The notes under the pieces: generated by a model
Seen by the model: the letters and a program-made list of their open reading frames with translations, nothing else
Told to the model about the DNA's origin: nothing
Databases searched by the model: none
Assembly (NCBI GenBank): GCA_945910005.1
Contig: OX246747.1
Location: 34,257,635 to 34,321,634 of the forward strand
Origin: Isoperla grammatica
Taxonomy: Eukaryota; Arthropoda; Insecta; Plecoptera; Perlodidae
Direction of reading: 5' to 3'
DNA length: 64,000 bases
Translations under genes and position numbers: made by a program
In this document: positions 31,306-43,594 of the stretch, piece by piece
Position numbering within the stretch: the stretch's first letter is position 1
Layout: every line of letters starts with the position of its first letter

Positions 31306-34300
31306 CATTGCTTACACTGGTATATAACACACTGCTCTCAATGTATGGCATATCTTGTTGTGCAGATAGCTCGTCTACACGCCAACATTAAAACATGTTT
31401 CCTCGGCTAACCGTTAATGCAAGGCAAACATTAACATGTTTCATGTATAGAGTAAGAATGTCCAATGGCGAAACTCTAATCATTATTGTCTTAACCCTTT
31501 AATCCGTGACGCTACGCAGTGTCAAAAACGTGCTAAAATACACTGCGTTTTTGAGTTTTTAATTTTTTACAGCTATATTGTTTACTTGGGAGATCTTGAA
31601 GTTAATACTCAAGGTAGAACTGATAATTTTCTACTTTGAAAAAAATCAACGTGTGCCTATGTTGGTTGTGAACAACGTCAGGCGTCGCCGAAATTTCAAA
31701 GGTTTTCTCGTCAAGTTCCACTTTCGGTACCGATTGTGGAGGAACGGTGGTACCTAGTTAGTCGTAGCGTCGAACTTAAGGTCAGTAAGAATCCTTGGTG
31801 ACGTAGTATGAGCGTCGGTAGCGTCGGTTTACACAGGTCGCGGTGAGGCGACGCAAACTTCAGGTAACCAAAATAGTAGATTTTTTGAGGTTTTTATTTT
31901 TTTACGGGTAAACGGTTTAAGATAGAATTTTTTGGTTGTCAGTTCCTTCTTATTCATCGCTCTCTTGATATGTTTCGTATTTTTAAAAAAATCAAAAAAA
32001 TCAAAAATTTCATTATTCTCCGATTGTGCTCTTCTGAGACAAAATTTGAAATTTTGGGCGCCTGTATCTCTGTTAGTATGACCCCCAGCATATTTTCCTT
32101 TTCAGGATGTGTAGATAATTAACGCCAAAAAAATAAAAAAAATAAAAAAACAAATTTGGACCACCCGTTTTTTAGCTACGAGCGCTTGAAAAATAAATTT
32201 CCCCTTAGTAAACCCTTCTCAAATATTCTGCTCTGAATATGGAAGAAAAAAAGTTTGCCGGTATCGGGTCTCGAACCCCGGACCGCGAAAACACTAGTCG
32301 GCGTCGCTACTGCCTACGCCACGCCACTCGATGGAAGTTGGAGCGCTTAGACTGGTACATATTGTACTGCTCTCAATGAATGTATGTATGTATCGCGATT
32401 CATTCTTATTGTAATTCTAACACCTAACATAGATGGCTTTACGAACAGAGGGTCTCATTGGATTTAAAAACATCCAAGAATACGATCTGAAGATAAAAAA
32501 AACTCCGAATTGAGAAAAAAACGCCTTCAATTTTTTTTTCAATTTTCGGAGTTTTTATCATCATTTCGTTTTGATTGATTGGTTGATCGCGAAACCGTAA
32601 ATCGTTTGTGGAAACAACAAGCCGTTTGACGGTTAAAAAGTAAACCGTGTTCATTCACGTTGATGTATTGATATAAATGTGTGAATATGGTGAGAAAAAA
32701 AGAGTGTGTGTAACGGGTCTCGAACCCCAGACCTTAAGCACTCGAAGCGCTGACGTTCTACGTACGCCACACCAACTGATGGAAACCCCATTGCTTACAC
32801 TGGTATATAACACACTGCTCTCAATGTATGGCATATCTTGTTGTGCAGATAGCTCGTCTACACGCCAACATTAAAACATGTTTCCTCGGCTAACCGTTAA
32901 TGCAAGGCAAACATTAACATGTTTCATGTATAGAGTAAGAATGTCCAATGGAGAAACTCTAATCATTATTGTCTTAACCCTTTAATCCGTGACGCTACGC
33001 AGTGTCAAAAACGTGCTAAAATACACTGCGTTTTTGAGTTTTTAATTTTTTACAGCTATATTGTTTACTTGGGAGATCTTGAAGTTAATACTCAAGGTAG
33101 AACTGATAATTTTCTACTTTGAAAAAAATCAACGTGTGCCTATGTTGGTTGTGAACAACGTCAGGCGTCGCCGAAATTTCAAAGGTTTTCTCGTCAAGTT
33201 CCACTTTCGGTACCGATTGTGGAGGAACGGTGGTACCTAGTTAGTCGTAGCGTCGAACTTAAGGTCAGTAAGAATCCTTGGTTACGTAGTATGAGCGTCG
33301 GTAGCGTCGGTTTACACAGGTCGCGGTGAGGCGACGCCAACTTCAGGTAACCAAAATAGCAGATTTTTTGAGGTTTTTATTTTTTTACGGGTAAACGGTT
33401 TAAGATAGAATTTTTTGGTTGTCAGTTCCTTCTTATTCATCGCTCTCTTGATATGTTTCGTTTTTTTAAAAAAATCAAAAAAATCAAAAATTTCATTATT
33501 CTCCGATTGTGCTCTTCTGAGACAAAATTTGAAATTTTGGGCGCCTGTATCTCTGTTAGTATGACCCCCAGCATATTTTCCTTTTCAGGATGTGTAGATA
33601 ATTAACGCCAAAAAAATAAAAAAAATAAAAAAACAAATTTGGACCACCCGTTTTTTAGCTACGAGCGCTTGAAAAATAAATTTCCCCTTAGTAAACCCTT
33701 CTCAAATATTCTGCTCTGAATATGGAAGAAAAAAAGTTTGCCGGTATCGGGTCTCGAACCCCGGACCGCGAAAACACTAGTCGGCGTCGCTACTGCCTAC
33801 GCCACACCACTCGATGGAAGTTGGAGCGCTTAGACTAGTACATATTGTACTGCTCTCAATGAATGCATGTATGTATCGCGATTCATTCTTATTGTAATTC
33901 TAACACCTAACATAGATGGCTTTACGAACAGAGGGTCTCATTGGATTTAAAAACATCCAAGAATACGATCTGAAGATAAAAAAAACTCCGAATTGAGAAA
34001 AAAACGCCTTCAATTTTTTTTTCAATTTTCGGAGTTTTTATCATCATTTCGTTTTGATTGATTGGTTGATCGCGAAACCGTAAATCGTTTGTGGAAACAA
34101 CAAGCCGTTTGACGGTTAAAAAGTAAACCGTGTTCATTCACGTTGATGTATTGATATAAATGTGTGAATATGGTGAGAAAAAAAGAGTGTGTGTAACGGG
34201 TCTCGAACCCCAGACCTTAAACACTCGAAGCGCTGACGTTCTACATACGCCACACCACCTGATGGAAACCCCATTGCTTACACTGGTATATAACACACTG

Positions 34301-36682
34301 CTCTCAATGTATGGCATATCTTGTTGTGCAGATAGCTCGTCTACACGCCAACATTAAAACATGTTTCCTCGGCTAACCGTTAATGCAAGGCAAACATTAA
34401 CATGTTTCATGTATAGAGTAAGAATGTCCAATGGCGAAACTCTAATCATTATTGTCTTAACCCTTTAATCCGTGACGCTACGCAGTGTCAAAAACGTGCT
34501 AAAATACACTGCGTTTTTGAGTTTTTAATTTTTTACAGCTATATTGTTTACTTGGGAGATCTTGAAGTTAATACTCAAGGTAGAACTGATAATTTTCTAC
34601 TTTGAAAAAAATCAACGTGTGCCTATGTTGGTTGTGAACAACGTCAGGCGTCGCCGAAATTTCAAAGGTTTTCTCGTCAAGTTCCACTTTCGGTACCGAT
34701 TGTGGAGGAACGGTGGTACCTAGTTAGTCGTAGCGTCGAACTTAAGGTCAGTAAGAATCCTTGGTGACGTAGTATGAGCGTCGGTAGCGTCGGTTTACAC
34801 AGGTCGTGGTGAGGGGACGCCAACTTCAGGTAACCAAAATAGTAGATTTTTTGAGGTTTTTATTTTTTTACGGGTAAACGGTTTAAGATAGAATTTTTTG
34901 GTTGTCAGTTCCTTCTTATTCATCGCTCTCTTGATATGTTTCGTATTTTTAAAAAAATCAAAAAAATCAAAAATTTCATTATTCTCCGATTGTGCTCTTC
35001 TGAGACAAAATTTGAAATTTTGGGCGCCTGTATCTCTGTTAGTATGACCCCCAGCATATTTTCGTTTTCAGGATGTGTAGATAATTAACGCCAAAAAAAT
35101 AAAAAAAATAAAAAAACAAATTTGGACCACCCGTTTTTTAGCTACGAGCGCTTGAAAAATAAATTTCCCCTTAGTAAACCCTTCTCAAATATTCTGCTCT
35201 GAATATGGAAGAAAAAAAGTTTGCCGGTATCGGGTCTCGAACCCCGGACCGCGAAAACACTAGTCGGCGTCGCTACTGCCTACGCCACGCCACTCGATGG
35301 AAGTTGGAGCGCTTAGACTGGTACATATTGTACTGGTGTCAATGAATGCATGTATGTATCGCGATTCATTCTTATTGTAATTCTAACACCTAACATAGAT
35401 GGCTTTACGAACAGAGGGTCTCATTGGATTTAAAAACATCCAAGAATACGATCTGAAGATAAAAAAAACTCCGAATTGAGAAAAAAACGCCTTCAATTTT
35501 GTTTTCAATTTTCGGAGTTTTTATCATCATTTCGTATTGATTGATTGGTTGATCGCGAAACCGTAAATCGTTTGTGGAAACAACGAGCCGTTTGACGGTT
35601 AAAAAGTAAACCGTGTCCATTCACGTTGATGTATTGATATGAATGTGTGAATATGGTGGGAAAAAAAGAGTGTGTGTAACGGGTCTCGAACCCCAGACCT
35701 TAAGCACTCGAAGCACTGACGTTCTGCGTACGCCACACCACCTGATGGAAGTCCCATTGCTTACACTGGTATATAACACACTGCTCTCAATGTATGGCAT
35801 ATCTTGTTGTGCAGATAGCTCGTCTACACACCAACATTAAAACATGTTTCCTCGGCTAACCGTTAATGCAAGGCAAACATTAACATGTTTCATGTATAGA
35901 GTAAGAATGTCCAATGGAGAAACTCTAATCATTATTGTCCCCTTTAATTTGTGACGCTACGCAGTGTCAAAAACGTGCTAAAATACACTGCGTTTTTGAG
36001 TTTTTAATTTTTTACAGCTATATTGTTTACTTGGGAGATCTTGAAGTTAATACTCAAGGTAGAACTGATAATTTTCTACTTTGAAAAAAAAATCAACGTG
36101 TGCCTATGTTGGTTGTGAACGACGTCAGGCGTCGCCGAAATTTCAAAGGTTTTCTCGTCAAGTTCCACTTTCGGTACCGATTGTGGAGGAACGGTGGTAC
36201 GTAGTTAGTCGTAGCGTCGAACTTAAGGTCAGTAAGAATCCTTGGTGACGTAGTATGAGCGTCGGTAGCGTCGGTTCGACGACGATAAAGCGTACGCTAG
36301 CCACACGATGGAAGTAGCAGTGCTTACACTGGTAGATAACAAACTGCTCTCAATGTATGGCATAGCTCGTTGAACATTAAAACATGTTTCCTCGGCTAAC
36401 CGTTAATGCAAGGCAAACATGAACATGATTTTTGTAAAGACTAGGAATTGCCAATGGGAAAACGGTCATCATTATTTTCTTTACCCTTTAACAAGAGACG
36501 CGACGCGTCATACACACACTCATAGTTGTAAAATAACGAAACATTAACAGTAGCAGTGTTTTTATTGAGTTCTTGCACATATACATAATTTACGAGTACA
36601 GAAAACATGGAAATTACAAATGAAAACAGACTACATACACCCTAAACTTGTCGCAGCAAAATAAAACAGAAATACTGATCAT

Positions 36683-36787
36683 AGGTGTCGGTGCACAATA
36701 GCCCGGGAATGATAACGTCCACTATAAATTAACATTGCCCGGCAACGTTAACGGGAAGCAGATTCCCGGGCTATTGTGCACCGACCT
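36683..36787. mobile_element. ~100-bp hairpin MITE
   Basis: CGGTGCACAATAGCCCGGGA and its exact reverse complement bracket a ~50-bp spacer that itself has GTTAACG. It has no coding capacity. Confidence 0.88.
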
Positions 36788-37042
36788 TAACTTTCAAAAT
36801 TGAAAATCCTGTGGACAGAGGTCCGCCTCGCTAACAGAGCTAAACTGCCGGTCATGGCGCCTACCATAGGGTGTGCCATGCTACATACACTACGGTCACT
36901 TGCTTATTCCTAGTTTCGAAAATTCGTTCGACGCGGCTAGCGTATTCGATTAGAAATGGCAGTAACAACTAAATATTTATATGCCAAACCTCTGAATTTG
37001 GTTGGTTGGGATGTTACACCCCTTAGGGGGCAACCCACCGCT

Positions 37043-37294
37043 GGGCCCAGATTCACAAAGGTGCCTAAGTGCTAAGACGTCCTAGTTTAGGCAAATCTTA
37101 GTGATATAAATCACCAATATGTCGTTCTGCAATGTTATAAAGATAAAATATAGTAAACTATGAACAATTTAAGTAATAATATTTGATTTGTGAATGTGTA
37201 TTAATACCTAGACATGATTTATCTTGATTTATCTAGCTGGGATTTGCCTAACTTAGGACAACTTAGAGTTACGCATCTTTGTGAATCCAGGCCC
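37043..37294. mobile_element. TIR element (family C), copy 2
   Basis: It has the same ends and arms as 24451-24730. It is about 30 bp shorter in the middle. Confidence 0.9.
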
Positions 37295-38690
37295 AGGTGT
37301 CTAATGTGAGGCCGCCGCCAGGAACGGCTATTTAAAAAAAAATCTCACTAATTTCATTGCATGCACATACCTTTCCACCAGTGGTAGCTCCTTCAGCGTC
37401 GGCTAGGGTAAAATAATTTGGTAGGCAGGGATACAATTTTTTTTTATTACAGACAATGTTTCATTTATTGCAGTGCACCAATCTTATTCCAGTACGAGCT
37501 TCTAGATGTACTTATATGAAAATACAAATTCATAATAAAGACATTTTGGAAACTTCCCCCATCTCCACCAAATCCAATTGTACCCTTCCAGTCTAGTGTT
37601 GTTGGCAGGAGTGCGGAACTGCGGCAAACACAATAGAAGCCAAATTTATGAAAACCGGACATCGCCAAACCGAAAACATCCGCTTATTTATCGTATAGTA
37701 GGGCGTTTACTGTCACTTTAGCTGATGGGTCGTAGTGGGGTTCGGTGGGTTCATTATTATGTCAACAGCTGAAGGGAGGGATATAAAATACTGGCAGATG
37801 TATTAGAACTACCCTTATTTGTAATGGTCATCATAAGAAAAATAGACACAAGCCATAAAAAAAAACTTTGGTTTGGTCTTCGGTCAAGTTCGTTTCGAAA
37901 AAATGTGGGTTCTATTCCATATGGGCGCTAATCCGGCTTCCCTTGATGGCACGTCAAAATAAACGGATGTAACGCAAATTCTATTAGGGCATGTAGAAAT
38001 CCCTGAATTAAGTCTGGTTGTAGAGCAATAAAAATTATTTCCGCCAGCTACCGCTTAAGAACGCTACGAATGCTGCGAGTAGGAATATATTTGCGTTGCA
38101 CACGGACAACAGTGAATGTAATTCATACTTGTTCAGCGACGAGCAACGTAAAAACTGTTTCGACATTGTTCGGAGACAAGAGCCACGGAGGCACGGACCA
38201 GATTTTCGAGCCCGTCCGTCTCTCAACAAGTCAGCTGCTCAAAATCAAGGATTAGTGAAGTGAACGTGCTTAGAACGTTAAACAGCAACAATAAATATCC
38301 ATATAACATTAGCCTTTGGATGGGAACGAGCGCGAACTAGCCCTAGCACAGACATGAATGTCCAACACAACTATGACATAATAATTAACGCTAACTTGTG
38401 AAGAGTGAACCTTAACGACCGTCCATAAACTACATCCATGATTCCACTACATATAATTTACCTATTTTATTCAGAAAACGTATTGACTTTTCAAATATTT
38501 CTCTGTTACACTTTTCTGTTTTCCACTATCATTTTGGTTTGTGTGTGGGGGCATTTAATTTTTGTGACATCATTTAAGGGGAGGGGGTTAGTTTAGTTAG
38601 TCTGATCCAAATTTGTATGACATGACTGCTTAAAAGGGGTCTTATACAATGTTAAACAAAAATGAAAAGTGTTTTGGACAAGGCAGTACC
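37295..38690. other. Intergenic DNA, no gene seen
   Basis: Small frames on both strands near 38050-38250 overlap each other and show no domain. Confidence 0.5.
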
Positions 38691-38884
38691 AATATTATAT
38701 TTTACATTTACATTGGCTCATCATCAGTAAGTAGGTACCAGTAAGAAGAATTTGCAAAGGTTAATATTTTTTGGCTATATTGCATGAAACACTTTGTTTA
38801 TAAATATGGTGACGTTCACAATTCCCTAATGATCGGTCAACATGGATGTAAAATAATATTGACAGTATGCCTTGCCAAAAGTAA

Positions 38885-39345
38885 AAGTTTCAAAATTGTT
38901 CAACTGTATTCATGTGTGTAATGTTGTAAGTACGTAGTCAAGTGTACGCAACAAGTATGATGAGGACATGATGTATGAATCTTAGATCACGATGTAATTA
39001 ATGAAAGTTAACAAGAAAGATCAAGATGCAACACACTGGATTATACAATGTATGATGAAAAGTATGATGCCATATACATTTAAAATATGTATGATGATCT
39101 GCTAACACATCACACATAGGGTATATTTGAAATTATGGATCATTCGAACCTACACGTGAAATTAACAAAATTGTTCCACTGTATCAAGTGCATAATGTTT
39201 TGAGGTAGTGTATGAAGCAAGTTTGATGCGGACATTATGCATGTATCTAAATCTTATGTCATGATGCAAATAATAGGTGACAAAGGCCAGATGTAACACA
39301 CTGTATTATACAATGCACGATGTATGATAGATGTGAAGTGTATGA
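38885..39345. repeat. Diverged ~270-bp tandem duplication rich in TATGATG
   Basis: CAAAATTGTT, AACACACTG.ATTATACAATG and GACATGATG occur in the same order at about 38890-39065 and 39165-39340. Confidence 0.7.
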
Positions 39346-39367
39346 ATGTAATAAGCTCTGCTTCTCT

Positions 39368-40321
39368 AACTTCACTTAAACGTAACTCATACTTTTAACG
39401 TGCATCTTACTTCTTACGATACACTACATCACATTGTAAATTACATAACCGTGCTGCTACAGCCTTGGCTTTTTAAGTCATTATAAGTTATTGTTAGAGA
39501 CGTTTGTTTTTCGGAATCCGCGATAAAACGAAATTCATTATTTGTGGTGTAAGAACTTTTTTTTTGACAGATGTCGGCATGTTGGCCATGAAGGATAAGG
39601 AATCAAATCGCGAAATAACACCATATTATTTTAATAACGCGAATTGAGTATTGAAATAGCGAAATAACACCATTTTCAGCATTTTTAACTATTTACAGTA
39701 AAAATTGCATATTTTACGTAATAATTACAACTTTTGACCCTAAGTCGGTAAAACAGTTGAGTCTCAAACTGTTTACCAACTACATTTTGGCCGATGGAAA
39801 AGTGGTTTGCAGCGTTGCTGGTAGATATCGTTGCTCAAAATAAAGCGGTGTGAAGCGAGTGAAAATTTCCGTTGCTTTGAAACTTCCTGATTTCTCCATT
39901 TCCATTCTAAAAATAACACCGAAATAACACCACATTTTGGTTTAGAATAAAACGATTTTTTTTTTTAAATAAAATCATTTTCAAACATCTCTAGTTATTG
40001 TGTACATGATGTACGAATAACTCATACCTACATCATACACATCATATTCATACCTACACTGTTGTTAAGTGTCACAAATTTCAAAATTTCGACAAAATGA
40101 ATTTTTTTAATTTTGTGACACTTTACAACAGTGTAAGTATGAATATGATGTGTATGATGAAGGTATGAGTTATTCGTACATCATGGTTTGGTGTACACAA
40201 TAATTTATGACTTAAAAAGCTTAGGCTGTAGCAGCACGGTTATGTAATTAACATTGTGATGTAGTGTATCGTAAGAAGTAAGATGCACGTTATAAGTATG
40301 AATTATGTTAAAGTGAAGTTT
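39368..40321. mobile_element. Palindromic element split by a hAT-type insertion
   Basis: Left arm 39368-39494 (AACGTGCATCTTACTTCTTA, GGCTTTTTAAGTCATTATAA) is the reverse complement of 40198-40321. A second inverted pair (CATACACATCATATTCATAC) lies at 40030-40180. The interruption is 39495-39993. Confidence 0.88.
39495..39993. mobile_element. 499-bp hAT-type MITE with 8-bp TSD
   Basis: The ends TAGAGACGTTTG and CAAACATCTCTA are flanked by the exact 8-bp duplication GTTATTGT (39487-39494, 39994-40001). 8-bp duplications and TAG..CTA ends fit the hAT superfamily. It has no transposase frame. Confidence 0.9.
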
Positions 40322-40699
40322 GAGATCCCCTGTGTATCAATAATAATATAAATTATGGATGGATTGTGTTCAAAATGAAATGGAAAGCTTAAACGTGTTA
40401 TGTCATGTTCCTTGAATATTCCTAAATTAAAGGACCTAGCATAAAACTTACAAAATCAGTGGACCAAAAAGGGTTGAGCTTCACTCCTCACTAAGTATGT
40501 TTTCATCGATTTTAAAGAAAACGCAAGTTAAACAGCATTGAAATGTTTGCTTACAAAAAATTCCATTTTCCCCAATCAATTATTGAGCCCGTACCATCAT
40601 CAAAGTGTATGGCAATGTCAATAAACTACATCGTTGACTTTCACTTGCATTGCACGTACATGGTTGTTAAAAATAATGTTGGATGCTTGGCACTAATAA

Positions 40700-40812
40700 T
40701 CAGGGTTGTGACTGTAGCTCAACATCAGAAAAGGTAATAGAACGCGATGTTTCTGCGTGTTATATCTGCTTCAAATGCAGAAGGTCTAGGGTTCGATTCC
40801 CAGTTCTGACAG
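40700..40812 (+). mobile_element. tRNA-like relic (SINE head)
   Basis: The B box GGTTCGATTCC sits at 40791, with a preceding arm CTGCTTCAAATGCAG similar to the one at 54575. The A-box side is disrupted, so this is not a functional tRNA. Confidence 0.45.
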
Positions 40813-41010
40813 TTGGTCAACTATTTAAATGTACTGAAATCTATTGATACGACAGTAACCCATATTTTAACAGTGGCTTTATTTTCTTTAGTCTATCCAA
40901 TAAAACTGGGTTATGAGGAGAATACTTTAAAAGAATAATACTTTTGTGCCCTCATAGCAATGAGGCAAATAATAAATGGTAATACCTCCTACTGAAAATC
41001 AGTTCTAGTG

Positions 41011-41172
41011 ACTGAGGGCGTATCTCACCGCTCTATTTTGCCGCTAGTTGACTAGCCTAATGCACTAATACAACAATTAATAATTGTGATAAATAATTGT
41101 CATTAATTGTTGCATAAGTCCACTAGGCTAGTCGACTAGCGTCAAAATAGAGCATTGAGTTACACCCTGAGT
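41011..41172. mobile_element. ~160-bp TIR element
   Basis: ACTGAGGGCGTATCTCACCG...CTATTTTG is mirrored by CAAAATAGAGCATTGAGTTA..CCCTGAGT. The arms continue with GACTAGCCTA / TAGGCTAGTC. Confidence 0.9.
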
Positions 41173-42040
41173 ACAATAAATAGTGATTTTTTTTTCCTGC
41201 TTGCAAAGGCAGATTAATATAGTACGTTTACACGTACTAACTCAAAGTCGATCTGCCATTTAAAATGTAGTGCATTCGATTTTAATTTGCAATATTTGGT
41301 ATTTTATCAACAGTATGGTCAACGAATGAAAATCGATTACTAATATTGTCCAATATTAGCCAAATCAATATTTTATAGGGATGCACACGATAATCGATAT
41401 TATCGTTCGATATTCGATATGCAATAAAATTTCGATAATCGATAATACAAATATTATCGAATGGTCTGATTTCTAAAAAAGCGGGTTTGTAAAGCATTAT
41501 TTCGTTCTTCTCGGGCCTTTCTAGTATTGAAATACTCAAAGATACTGCCAAAATACTAGGCCTCGGGCCTCGTAAAATGTGATTATACTCTCAGCAGTGT
41601 CACGTCAGATGTGTCCAAGTAATAAGGCTGTTGCAGTGCAATTTTTGATACAGAAATTCACAATTAATACCTGAAATAAATACACCGGTACGTGGCAGCT
41701 TCAACGTATCCATATCAAGTTTGCATTAGTAAGCAATCTCTATGCAAATGAATAATCTAGAGTACACAAGTACTGTAGTACATGGACTACCCTAGTTATA
41801 ATACAGTCAAGCTTTGTAAGGGCATGTTTGAGAGTCCAGTGGACATCATGAATGTGATGAACATCTATCAAGAAATACGAAATTCTTAGGTATTGCCTAT
41901 GAATTAGGCAACGTATTAAATTTATATTTTACCAAAGAAGTAAATATAATTATGATATATACTCAACAGAGATATTAAGCAACTCACGGGAGAATTTTTC
42001 CATTCCCTCAACGATGACCCCCTCACCTTCATGTCACTTT
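41173..42040. other. Intergenic DNA with a hAT-like left end
   Basis: TAGGGATGCACACGATAATCG at 41377 resembles hAT ends and is followed by ATCGATA-rich sequence. No matching right end was found. Confidence 0.4.
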
Positions 42041-42494
42041 TCTGCAAATGTGATTTCATTTCACCATAATTTAATAAATTCTGGACTATAATAATTATGC
42101 ACAACCATTACAAATTGTGTAACAACAACAAACATATTATGTTCATACTTCATTAACAGTTTGCATATATCAGAGACAATATAGAAGGAAGGCTCTAGGC
42201 CAGGCCACTTATGACCATTGATCATTGTACTGCATTTTCATTTACCCTGTCAAGCAGATAGTTATGCTAGCCAGCTGTGGCTGCCTTACGGTGCAATTCT
42301 GTACCACCAAGTCCTACAATAAATAGACCATTCAATCAGCCAATTTAGTTTCATAAGATGCCATGACAGTGCAACAATGTGCTTTGAATGCAGACACCCT
42401 TCAAATCCTTAAAATTAACTAAACCAACCCTTAAAATGAACTACTCATACCATGCAGGAAGGGTGTTCGGCAAACTGGTTCGAGAACTCGGCTT

Positions 42495-42841
42495 GGCTCA
42501 AGCGTAATTGACTCCAGGGTAAAACGGATCAATCCATCAATTACCTGTCCTTGGCCCCCCCCCAATGGTTTCTCCCGAAAGCTCACCTAGTCCGTCGACG
42601 CACATAGGCGTGTAGGATACTTAGGGCGTGTAGCCGGCAGGGATGGAGCTTATTGACACTTGGAGGGGATCTATCCCAGCTGTTGCACGTGCTTTTACCA
42701 CACTCACTCCATCCCTCTACCACCAACTACCAGATTCAACCATTGGGTTCGCCTCTGCAATACAGGGCCCCCAGCGCCAGGCGGAACCACTACCAGCGAA
42801 AAAAGTGCTGATAGCGGCGGGAGATTGGAACTTGGTTTCCC
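42495..42841. ncRNA. Candidate structured RNA, module A (orientation unknown)
   Basis: Three hairpins occur in order. H1, 42495-42556: basal GGC(T)CAAG/CTTGGCC, then GTAATTGA/TCAATTAC, inner TCC/GGA, loop GGGTAAAAC. H2, 42790-42814: CTACCAGC/GCTGATAG. H3, 42819-42841: GGGA/TCCC. Module B carries the same hairpins with different but still paired stem sequences. The modules are 411 bp apart and share CTTTTACCACACT, GGTTCGCCTC and CCTACCTAAATCAG. No protein-like frame is seen. No known RNA family was recognised. The same module recurs at 44949-45291. Confidence 0.5.
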
Positions 42842-42905
42842 ATACCACCTACCTAAATCAGAAGAGCTACCTAAATCGCTCTATATCTGGATCGAGACAC
42901 GACAA

Positions 42906-43239
42906 GGCTCAAGCGTAAATGTGATGCCCGGGTAAAACGGGACGTTCACTTTACCTGTCCTTGGCCACCCCTAAAGGAACACGCTCTCTAAGGCCCGATG
43001 TCCATAAGCTTATGGACATGGGTGGCCTATACGTCAGGAGCAATAGCGCGTGCTTCTCCATCGGCGGCCAATGTGCTTTTACCACACTATAGCTCCACCA
43101 GTCAGTGCTATCCAATCTGATACGTTGCGACCAAAGCTTGGTTCCTAAAGGTTCGCCTCAGCAAGAAACCAGAGTCATAGCGGATACCACTATCAGCCAA
43201 TTGCTGACCGTGGTATAGGGTGATGGACCTTGGTTACCC
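42906..43239. ncRNA. Candidate structured RNA, module B (orientation unknown)
   Basis: H1, 42906-42966: the same basal stem and loop, but the central stem is GTAAA(T)GTGA/TCACTTTAC and the inner stem CCCG/CGGG. H2, 43184-43216: ATACCAC..TCAGC/GCTGA..GTGGTAT. H3, 43218-43239: GGGT/ACCC. In addition, a 22-bp perfect palindrome centred on AAGCTT lies at 42998-43019 and extends through AGGCC/GGCCT. It recurs at 45356-45689. Confidence 0.5.
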
Positions 43240-43594
43240 AACCCACCCATAACACGCCTACCTAAATCAGACCTAGGGCCTAAAGTCCGTAAATCCCCTG
43301 ATGGGGGTTCGTTTGCTGAACGTCCGCCATGAGACCGACGGACCTTGAATCAAAGCTCCCATCACAGGTATGGCCAAATATGAAAGTCTTTTGTGATAAT
43401 AGTAAAAGAAGAGTAAAAAGTAACAGCAAGTAAAAGTTATAATATCAAAATCAAAGTAAGCAATATCAAACACAATTTGGCCTGTTGAATTGCCTTATCC
43501 ACCTCTCCATAAATACAGTCCAGTAATGCTTTATATAACCACACGTTAGGCTAAAATGTTCAGTGGTACATTTATGATTGAACATAATAGGCCT

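Larger units (their letters stand above)
29240..36510. repeat. Satellite-like tandem array, 1483-bp unit, about 5 copies
   Basis: The landmark GTAAACCCTTCTCAAATATT recurs at 30721, 32208, 33691 and 35174 (spacings 1487, 1483, 1483). A diverged first copy starts near 29240. The last copy breaks off near 36275 and joins a piece of the same unit (36290-36510). Copies 3 and 4 are almost identical. Each unit has two tRNA-like blocks on the - strand, fixed hairpins (GGTACC ... GGTACC; CGTCAGGCGTCG) and many A/T homopolymer runs. Conserved short frames are shadows, with no protein-like feature. Confidence 0.95.
42041..43533. repeat. Segmental duplication, copy 1 (~1.5 kb)
   Basis: It runs colinear with 44465-45996 with only scattered changes, about 2.45 kb apart. 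Its core, 42455-43350, is GC-richer than the surroundings and holds two diverged modules (see next entries). Confidence 0.95.

Noticed and set aside
30977..35840. Short frames recurring every 1483 bp on both strands
   Set aside because: Conserved only because the array units are near-identical; no domain, and they cross the tRNA-like modules.
42643..42935. Two overlapping 91-codon frames, repeated at 45093
   Set aside because: Two frames are equally open, neither looks like a protein, and the hairpin structure explains the conservation better.
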